In this document: in pieces, positions 1 to 6,446 of the stretch | Numbering within the stretch: the stretch's first letter is position 1 | How the letters are laid out: the number at the start of each line of letters is the position of its first letter | Assembly (NCBI GenBank): GCA_030374735.1 | Contig: JASCIV010000318.1 | Span: 1 to 24,656 of the forward strand | Direction of reading: 5' to 3' | DNA: 24,656 nt | Source: Gracilaria caudata | Taxonomy: Eukaryota; Rhodophyta; Florideophyceae; Gracilariales; Gracilariaceae | Notes under the pieces: model-generated | The model's database searches: none | Seen by the model: only the letters and a program-made list of their open reading frames with translations | Told to the model about the DNA's origin: nothing | Program-made: the position numbers and the translations under genes

Positions 1-641
1 TAATAAGAGATAAAGAGAGATATCTTAAAACGAAAAAAATGCTACATCCTTACAAGACCTTGTAGGAGAAAGGACGTCGAAGAGTAACACCTGAGTGTCC
101 TTATCCCTTTTCTTCGATGGGGTAAACTGCAAAGGAGGCCAGCACTTTTCATAGTGAGAGAGCGTTTCTTTCAGGATAAGTGCTCTACACTTTGTTCCAT
201 GTAAGCTAGGTGTGCCCATAAGAAAGAGAGAGCAATTCCCAGATGTGGAGACGAATCGTGAAAAAGGGATTGAAAACCAGAGCTGAACCCACTCCATGCA
301 CAGTCACCGACTGCATTGCAGACTCTGCACACTGCGTACTACGGGGTGTGCCGCAGACTGAGAATCGTCTATGGTGGCGGTCCTAACTCGAGAATCCCCA
401 AGCTGAATCGATTTGAGCAGAAGTTGCATTTTAAATTTTTGAAAGTGTAACGTTACTGAAGGTCAGGACTTTCTTGACGTCCCGATGATCATTGGAGATG
501 ATTGCACTTGCACATCATTCAATCTTCTAAACAGCACACCTGGGATAAAAGTTACCATCGCTTGTGCGCTCCCTAGCCTTCGTCATTCACAACGTCGTGG
601 ACCTTGATAGCAGCTGAACGCTGTCGAAATCCGAGATTCGC
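1..641. other. Intergenic region with a decayed dispersed repeat
   Basis: I see no convincing gene. The minus-strand frame at 25-297 has no recognisable domain. About 120-240 aligns with 10240-10345 (see the repeat entries). The rest is unremarkable and should contain the promoter of the kinase-like gene starting at 642; no clear TATA motif was found. Confidence 0.6.
120..242 (+). repeat. Dispersed repeat copy A, matching 10240-10345
   Basis: This segment aligns by eye, in the same orientation, with 10240-10345. Shared blocks in order are TAGTGAGAGAGCG, AAGTGCTC, TAAGCTA, TGTG/TGCCC followed by CATAA, and a closing AGAGAGAG run. Spacing is conserved with one or two small indels. Two copies about 10 kb apart indicate an interspersed repeat family. 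Copy B follows a frame with a zinc-knuckle-like motif, so a non-LTR retrotransposon 3' region is a possible source; that identity is inference. Confidence 0.5.
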
Positions 642-2009
642 ATGTTTTATATTATCGTTGCTCGACCTGGAGACCAGTCCATTCTGGTTGAAGGCCATAA
701 TCAGATTCCAACAATTTCGTACTCAAGCGACGTGGCACATTTCCCGGGAAAGGTGTGCAATCTGGTGCGGGAGAAGCTGAATTGCGGTTTTGAAATGAAC
801 TTCCTCCGGATGGAATGTTGGTCAAAGGAATCGTCTTGGTGGACTGTAGCTTTGTTTGAGGTTCTGAACGGAGACAGTACGAGCAAAGCGAAAGAGGGGG
901 AGCTTCACAGATGGATGACAAAGTCTGACGTTGAGAGCATAGTGGTTGATCCCCCTTCACAACTAGTTACGGACTATCTGCGAGAATACAAGTTACATGG
1001 ATTAGCGGTGAACGGTGATCGTCTACACGCCTACTCGCGCACAGGCTGGTTTGAGAACGCCAGTGGGTGGATCAAAAGAAAATTGAATGATGGTGGATAC
1101 GAGGTGGAAACTATTGAGAAACTTCAACATGGGTCTGGAAGCTGTGTCTTAAAAGCAAAAGTGACTTCGGGTTCGCTTTTCTACATGAAGTGCTCGGAAC
1201 GCAAGGGATGGTGGAATGAAGTTAGAGTGACATGGGCATTGGGAGAGGTAATGCCGGTAGACTTTCATAAACCTTTCGCCGTAGACTTCGACCTGGGATG
1301 GATGCTAACACGAGACTACGGAATAACGCTGCCAGATTGGCACTTTGAGACAGACGTGGATACGGCAAAGCGAGTGCTATGTTGTTGGGCCAAGATCCAG
1401 AAGAATTCTGTACCCAAAGTGCCAGAATTGCAAGAACATGGCGTAGCGAAAGTAGACGGGAAAGCGATGAAGGCGGCGGTTGATCGGGTTATGGACGACC
1501 CTGTGTGGTTTAAAGCGCAGCGAGAAGGAATGAACGAGGAGCAGTTGGGGCGTTACGGTGATGAATATGAGTACAAGAATGAATATCGGGCGTATTTGGG
1601 GCGGTTGTTCGAGAAAGTTGCGAGCTACAAAGTGCCTCTGACACTAGTGAACGGTGACATAGAACCTGTGAATACGATCATGGGTGAGAATCAAAAGTGC
1701 ACGTTTATCGATTTGTTCCACACTCAAATATCGTTTCCATTTCTGGATGTGACATCGTTCCCATCCAAATGTGGTTCAGAGCTGAGGTTGAATGAATTCG
1801 ATCTTGACTTCTACCTGGAGTACTGGACAGAATATGAGAGCATCGAACGTCTTCGAGAACTATTGGTTCTCATTAATGAAGTGAGCTTAGTTGACGGGGT
1901 GATATCCAGCTTTTTAAGTTATGAGAGAGCGGAGGAACATGAAAGAGAGTACTACTACGGGGAATTAAAATTTCCTGTTTGTCGAAGGTTTAAATACCAC
2001 CTGGACTGA
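642..2009 (+). CDS. APH/choline-kinase-fold protein with novel N-terminal domain (paralogue A, divergent motif)
   Basis: Intronless, 455 residues, starting at an ATG. The C-terminal two thirds matches the aminoglycoside phosphotransferase/choline kinase fold. It shows a glycine-rich loop near HGSGSCVLKAK (163-173), a candidate ATP-binding Lys in FYMK (K183), a helix-C Glu (E193), a Brenner-type loop NGDIEPVN (337-344) and a second metal-site Asp in FIDLF (D357). The usual His of the HGD motif is Asn here, but the catalytic Asp (D339), Asn (N344) and D357 remain, so activity is not excluded. Residues 1-125 form a separate domain shared with the paralogue at 19173-20594. Its strand pattern loosely recalls a Nudix fold without the Nudix box, which is inference. 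The substrate cannot be told from the sequence. Confidence 0.78.
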   Translation: MFYIIVARPGDQSILVEGHNQIPTISYSSDVAHFPGKVCNLVREKLNCGFEMNFLRMECWSKESSWWTVALFEVLNGDSTSKAKEGELHRWMTKSDVESIVVDPPSQLVTDYLREYKLHGLAVNGDRLHAYSRTGWFENASGWIKRKLNDGGYEVETIEKLQHGSGSCVLKAKVTSGSLFYMKCSERKGWWNEVRVTWALGEVMPVDFHKPFAVDFDLGWMLTRDYGITLPDWHFETDVDTAKRVLCCWAKIQKNSVPKVPELQEHGVAKVDGKAMKAAVDRVMDDPVWFKAQREGMNEEQLGRYGDEYEYKNEYRAYLGRLFEKVASYKVPLTLVNGDIEPVNTIMGENQKCTFIDLFHTQISFPFLDVTSFPSKCGSELRLNEFDLDFYLEYWTEYESIERLRELLVLINEVSLVDGVISSFLSYERAEEHEREYYYGELKFPVCRRFKYHLD

Positions 2010-2988
2010 CGCACCCAGTAGGCGCATTTGAAGGGCCGTTAACAGTGCAAAACCGAGCAAGATAGTCTCAAGAAAGCTATAGGCACAACTTTCTGTTCTC
2101 CAACACAAACCGGTCTCCAACCGACTCTGAATTGAAGAGTCGGTTGAAGACCGATTTGTGTTGGAGAACAAGGACTGAAAGTATTGGAAGTTAGTACCCA
2201 AGTAGTTTGGTGCTCCACATTGACCTTTATGGTGCGAATGGCGAAGGTTTGAATGGCAGGTGATGGTTCTGTTGTTGCGAGAGAAGTGCTTCATCTCGAC
2301 TTTCAGGCTTCGCCGGGAGGTTGTCAATGATACAGTTGCCGTCGTAACGAGTACCGTCGTAGTTTTTCTTTTAAAATGAATGTCATGTTCGTACTTTTCA
2401 CATTATTTCTTTCAAAAGTGCTCCACTCCGGAGTGTTGTCACACGTTGCCACCAGAGCAACACACGCCGGCGATAGCATTTAGGCGCCTTTAGGCGTAGT
2501 CCACCAGAGCTCGACCATCACGGTCTCATAAACGAACCGATCATCGGCTTCATCGTGCTCTGTCACGGGGAAGGGAACGCTACCTTCGTACCGTCGTACA
2601 GTACTGTACTGAAACAGTTCGCGCCAAATTTTTTTGTTGGGCAGCAACTCCCTGCCAATGGCACTCATCCACTGCATCATTTTGAGCACCAATCCTGTGC
2701 GGACGTCAACTTAGCTTCGTAGATGCAAAGTGCGACAGTGAAGCTTACAAGGTAGGGGCTGTATAGATCATCATGATGCACTGAGTTTCCCTTCGTTTTA
2801 AATCTTCACATGGGAGTGACTAGCTTTTCAAAGGTAGCAACGGAAACAATCAAGAGCTTTAGACGAAACACCTTTCTGTCGTCGCTCCTCCGAGTCCTTT
2901 TTACTGAGACCCGAGTCGATCATCGGCCAGGAGCGCTCCTGACAGAGACGCAGTGGAATAGCAACGTCGCAGATTCGAGCAAGTCCCG
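2010..2988. other. Intergenic region with a long hairpin and an upstream reading frame
   Basis: It holds the 2094-2170 hairpin, a 12-bp palindrome (CACTCCGGAGTG) near 2422, and a 60-codon upstream reading frame at 2810-2992 that ends on the next gene's start. A minus-strand frame at 2480-2680 (66 codons from its first ATG) has no recognisable family. No RNA gene was recognised other than the hairpin itself. Confidence 0.5.
2094..2170 (-). repeat. 35-bp inverted repeat with 7-nt loop (possible hairpin RNA)
   Basis: The left arm is 2094-2128, the loop 2129-2135 and the right arm 2136-2170. The arms are reverse complements except at two positions. In a plus-strand RNA both exceptions are C-A mismatches. 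In a minus-strand RNA both become U-G wobble pairs, so the stem would pair over all 35 positions. That size and near-perfect pairing resemble a small-RNA precursor or a foldback/MITE remnant. It lies about 85 bp past the stop of the upstream kinase-like gene. No target-site duplication or mature small-RNA boundary can be seen. Confidence 0.75.
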
Positions 2989-2992
2989 ATGA
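2810..2992 (+). promoter_or_regulatory. Possible upstream ORF overlapping the FHA gene start (ATGA)
   Basis: A 60-codon frame begins at an ATG at 2810. It ends with a TGA that shares bases with the ATG of the FHA protein, giving ATGA at 2989-2992. If this ATG is in the mRNA leader, ribosomes would terminate exactly at the main start, a layout compatible with translational repression or termination-reinitiation. The peptide has no recognisable domain. Whether the transcript starts upstream of 2810 is unknown. Confidence 0.35.
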
Positions 2993-3720
2993 CAGAAACA
3001 CGAGCATATGCGAAGTTGGTTGGGAACGACTGGGAATACTATATGACAAAACCATCAATAATACTGGGAAGAGGAGGGAAAGGAGTAACATGTGACTTCG
3101 TTTTGTCTGAGGCATCTATTGTAAGTCGCCAACACTTCGCAATCCGATACGTTCCCGAACTACAAGCGTTCGAAGTAAAGACGCTGAGCAAAAATGGGAT
3201 TCTCGTCAACGGTGATTTCTTGCATAAGCTGTCCCCACCAAAACTTCTCCGCTCACAAGCTGAAATAAGATATGGACGCGAAGACGCCATGAGCCTTTCG
3301 TTCATACTACCGCCTGGGGATAAGCTAACTTTAAAGAAGAAGAATAGCAGGAACAATTCTCAGATTCCTATGCTGCAATGGATAGGCGAAGCTCTTTTGA
3401 GCGGAGACCCTCTGAATGCAAAGCAAATACGGGAGAGAATCGAAACCACACGTCCTAATCAACTGAAAAAACTTGGCTCGGAGAGCACAATAGCATCGTG
3501 CATTCGACATGTTCTCACTCAAAATGATCACATCTTTTTCGCCCAAGACTCGAGCTCGATCGGAACAAAAACATCTCGTCGAGGAGATTCCAGCGCATAC
3601 GAGATTGAAAGCAATGATGCCTGTTTCAGTGTGCATGATTCTCAAAAGTCAAGATTCTTTTTGGAATCGTCGCAAACCCCGAACGATGGAAAACGAAACC
3701 AGAAAGCCGGAGAAACCTAG
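2989..3720 (+). CDS. FHA-domain protein with winged-helix-like segment
   Basis: Intronless, 243 residues, ATG start. Residues about 22-108 form a forkhead-associated (FHA) phosphothreonine-binding domain. It has GR at 27-28 in SIILGRGG, SRQH at 46-49 and NG at 69-70 in LSKNG, the conserved ligand-loop residues of the family. Residues about 125-188 look like a small winged helix. WIGEALLSG and LNAKQIRERI supply helices, SCIRHVLTQND resembles a recognition helix, and HIFFAQDSS an ending wing. FHA followed by a forkhead-type winged helix is the Fhl1/FOXK arrangement; a HARE-HTH domain is the alternative. The Ser-rich tail (190-243) is probably disordered. A nuclear regulatory role is likely but not proven. 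The gene converges on the phosphatase gene, with 216 bp between stops. Confidence 0.8.
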   Translation: MTETRAYAKLVGNDWEYYMTKPSIILGRGGKGVTCDFVLSEASIVSRQHFAIRYVPELQAFEVKTLSKNGILVNGDFLHKLSPPKLLRSQAEIRYGREDAMSLSFILPPGDKLTLKKKNSRNNSQIPMLQWIGEALLSGDPLNAKQIRERIETTRPNQLKKLGSESTIASCIRHVLTQNDHIFFAQDSSSIGTKTSRRGDSSAYEIESNDACFSVHDSQKSRFFLESSQTPNDGKRNQKAGET

Positions 3721-3936
3721 GCTTAAACGACCTAGTCTCATGTTCAGCTAGTCGGACGTGGTAGTAGAAATCCAGAGTTGTCATTGCTGACTCTCTTTAC
3801 TTGTCAGAAGATAAAATTTGACGAGCCGTCAGTCTTGAGTTAAAAGTGGGATGTGCAGCACAATATTCACAGCTGTGATTGGGTTTGAGCTGATGAGCGC
3901 TTTCACTTCTGTTATATGAAACTATCTGTGGGGGGC

Positions 3937-5358
3937 TCATGAATCTCTGGTTTCTGACATTACCCGCTGAACAGCATTGATGACTTGATCGTGTACGATG
4001 CCATTGGTAGCGACGATTCCGTCCTCGTTGTCCATTGTACGACCCAGTGAAAAATTGAGAGGTCTACCTTTTCCATCGGTGACGCGTCCTCCGGCCTCCT
4101 CAACAATGATAGCGGCAGGAGCACTATCCCAAACGTTCTCAACATAGCCGGCTTTAGGGAAGCGCAGAAAGATGCTGAAGTCACCTCGGGCCATACAGCC
4201 GTACTTGGCTTGGCTGTCCATTCTAACTGGCGGCGCACTCACGCCCAAAATTGAAGCCACCTTAGCGCTGAGATGGTGCGAAGAGTGGAGCGATTCGACG
4301 GACTCGCATAATACGCTGCGCTTCGGGGTGTCCACATCTGACACATGACATTGAAGGTGAGCCGTGCGCTGCAACACACGATTCGGGGAAGCGTCTCCTG
4401 GGCGAATCTCTGCTTCGGACGTCATCCATGAGCCGCCACCAAGAACGGCATGGAACAGGCATCCAACTTCGTGTTCCGAGTCAGCAGGACTAGAAGGGCT
4501 GAGCGGAAGATTTGGACAACCGAGCACACCAAGCTTGACGACACCTTGTTCAATTAAGCCAAGCGCAATGCAGTACTGGCGCATAGCAATAAACCCTCTG
4601 GTGCCGTCTATAGGGTCCAAAATCCAAGTCCTGGCACCATCGCCGCCTGGGTGCGAGCAAACATCGATAGCACTAAGCACTTGTTGTTCAGAGAGACCAG
4701 TAGCGCTGACCACATCTTCCCGCAGTTGCAGATCACTCACGAGGGCGGCGGTTGTCTCCTCCGCAATGAACTTGTCGTTCGGAAACGCAGTGAACAATTT
4801 ATGAACGATGAGCGCCTGTACAGCAAAATCGGCGACGGTCACCGGCGAGTTATCGTTCTTTGTGAGCGCATCATCCGTCACAAAGCGAGTTTGCAAAGCG
4901 CGAGCAACGCCACTGGCCTGCGCGACCGCAGCAAGTGCCACGGAACGTTCATACTCATAGAGCGAAGACGCCCCACGCGACATACTGGCTTGCACGCACA
5001 AAGCACGACGCAAGGGTCGACAGCGCGATCGCGCAAACGCACGAATATGTGTGGAGCTGTGCGCTGCGACGGCGAAACGAAAAGGGAAGGGTGGCGCCAC
5101 GAAGGACGGCGCGCGCGTGACGCCATGAGACTTAACGGAAAACTGGCGGCGGGTATACGCGAAAGCGAGGTGGGCCGAAAGCGCCATGTCGCGGCGCGCG
5201 CGGCTGCCACGGCCGTTCGCGCGTGGGGGCGATGGCGCGACGCGGAGGTTGTGCAGCGGTCGTGCTGACGGGGAAGGCCGTGAACAAGCGGCTGGCGAGG
5301 CAAGCGGAGGGGCGCGCGCGCGCGACGTGGTGAACGGCGATTGGGTGATGCGCGGCAT
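3937..5358 (-). CDS. SAL1: SAL1/HAL2-like 3'(2'),5'-bisphosphate nucleotidase, probably plastid-targeted
   Basis: Intronless, 473 residues from the ATG at 5358. A second in-frame ATG (M58, codon at 5187) begins a more typical transit peptide and may be the real start. The family removes the 3' phosphate of PAP (3'-phosphoadenosine 5'-phosphate), clearing the by-product of sulfotransfer; SAL1 acts in plastids and mitochondria in plants. Motifs of the Mg-dependent, Li-sensitive phosphatase superfamily are present: SPVTVADFAVQ (171-181), FIAEE (metal Glu at 200-201), WILDPIDGTRGFI (245-257, metal Asp 248 and 251) and a C-terminal WDSAPAAIIVEEAGG. Residues 1-125 are Arg/Ala/Ser/Pro-rich with almost no acidic residues, as in an organellar presequence. 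The DNA over this segment is much more GC-rich than its surroundings. Confidence 0.9.
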   Translation of the reverse strand: MPRITQSPFTTSRARAPPLASPAACSRPSPSARPLHNLRVAPSPPRANGRGSRARRDMALSAHLAFAYTRRQFSVKSHGVTRAPSFVAPPFPFRFAVAAHSSTHIRAFARSRCRPLRRALCVQASMSRGASSLYEYERSVALAAVAQASGVARALQTRFVTDDALTKNDNSPVTVADFAVQALIVHKLFTAFPNDKFIAEETTAALVSDLQLREDVVSATGLSEQQVLSAIDVCSHPGGDGARTWILDPIDGTRGFIAMRQYCIALGLIEQGVVKLGVLGCPNLPLSPSSPADSEHEVGCLFHAVLGGGSWMTSEAEIRPGDASPNRVLQRTAHLQCHVSDVDTPKRSVLCESVESLHSSHHLSAKVASILGVSAPPVRMDSQAKYGCMARGDFSIFLRFPKAGYVENVWDSAPAAIIVEEAGGRVTDGKGRPLNFSLGRTMDNEDGIVATNGIVHDQVINAVQRVMSETRDS

Positions 5359-5495
5359 TAGAGGCGGATTCAGCGTTCTGCTCGTGCCGTTTCGCGTTGC
5401 GAAACGGTGCGGCGAGCTTGGTGCTGGACACGTGTGGAAATGGCGGTTTCGGGCGCTTTTGCAACTTTTTCTGCTCGATCATCCGCGCATACATC
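5359..5495. promoter_or_regulatory. Compact divergent promoter region
   Basis: Only about 137 bp separates the upstream ATG of the SAL1-like gene on the minus strand from the ATG of the small two-exon gene on the plus strand. If both gene models hold, their promoters must overlap or be shared. If the SAL1-like protein starts at M58 (5187), the gap is about 308 bp. No clear TATA box was identified. Confidence 0.35.
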
Positions 5496-5744
5496 ATGGA
5501 GGCGCCACGCCTTTCGTTGTACGACGCTACCACGGTAGCGTTCTACCTCGAAGGTATCACATGTCACGGGAAACTCGTAGTTTATCGTTATGGCGATGGA
5601 TTGCGAGACTCCATGCGGTAAGAAGTCGTTCACAGCTCTTTGTCGCTTGCACCGACGCGCGGTGGCGGACTGTATCTGCAGCGCGCCAGGGAACAGCTGA
5701 GAGTGGATCTCCGGGAGCCCGCTGACGTCATCTGGATGCTTTAA
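5496..5744 (+). CDS. Probable two-exon gene for a 58-residue conserved-looking small protein
   Basis: Exon 1 is 5496-5617, the intron 5618-5689 (72 bp, GTAAGA...CCAG) and exon 2 5690-5744. The frame would stop at TAA 5619-5621, but this TAA lies inside a strong GTAAGA donor. Using the acceptor at 5688-5689 restores the frame and gives a 58-residue protein ending at TAA 5742-5744. The start has a good ATG context (ATCATGG). The product reads like a compact strand-rich domain (TTVAFYLEG, HGKLVVYRYGDG) followed by a charged helix and DLREPADVIWML at the end. I do not recognise the family. Its strand-turn-strand pattern loosely recalls Sm-like proteins, but no Sm motif is clear. The intron length is close to the 70-bp CDK8 intron. 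Confidence 0.45.
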
Positions 5745-6446
5745 TATCACTGGCTCCTTGCCTTATTTGATGAGCCGCATATGAAAAGCGATGACGATGC
5801 CAGAATGCCCCAGATACTCAGATTCACTGCCCCCCCTGCGTGTCGGCACAACGAATTACGAAGGTAGCATTCCACGTCTGCGCGCAACCGCGAAAACGTC
5901 GTAGCTCCGATCACAGACAGTATCAGTTTCTAAACAGCCAGTATTTTGCTTCTAGACAGCCTGGCCTGCGCCCGTTGCTCAATCTGCCCGTCAGAGTGCA
6001 ATCCGCCAGTCAATCTAATTCACCGTCACTGCGAATCCAACTCTTTGTCTGCTGTACTGGAGATAAACCTTCCTCCCGCCGAGCTCACCTAACTCCATTC
6101 GCTTTCTGTGATAGGCCCCCACCTTGGACAATGGGCAAAGTCCTTGTCCAGCCTTCCGCCAATAGATAAAAGAACAGCGCCAACGCATACACCTGCGCCC
6201 CTTCCAGAAAGAGGCCAGCTCTGTAAGTCCACAGCCAAAAATAGCTGCTCTCGAGCTCGTACTGTAACAACTTACTCTAGATACACGATCCCCAAGTGCT
6301 GGTTGTCGGCCGATCGATGCAACATTTTTTGCTGTGCTCATGTATTTTAACTCCTCACTCCCTTTCTTGCTTCTCCCTGCACCTCTTTACTGCCCAGTGG
6401 TCGCTGATACCTGAATCTACCTCGTCCCACCACCCTTCCATCCATC
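5745..6446. other. Intergenic region upstream of the CAP-N repeat gene
   Basis: No gene is supported. The last 80 bp before the ATG at 6447 are rich in C and T (short CCATC and CCTTCC runs), as in a pyrimidine-rich leader. A CCAAT sequence lies near 6158 on the plus strand. Nothing else stands out. Confidence 0.5.

Noticed and set aside
2405..2435. Possible third copy of the dispersed repeat (AAAAGTGCTCC)
   Set aside because: Only a short block matches, without the flanking blocks shared by the other two copies.
2480..2680. A 66-codon minus-strand frame with protein-like composition
   Set aside because: No recognisable family, no supporting splice or promoter signal, and short length; kept only as a note.
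5618..5635. An 18-nt intron (GTAAGAAGTCGTTCACAG) that would also restore the frame of the small gene
   Set aside because: Other introns in the window are 70-109 bp. The 72-nt alternative uses the same donor and is phase-matched, so the tiny intron is less likely.
4364..5725. Several long frames on the plus strand opposite the phosphatase gene
   Set aside because: They are Arg-rich by-products of GC-rich DNA and overlap a clear coding gene antisense; none has a domain.
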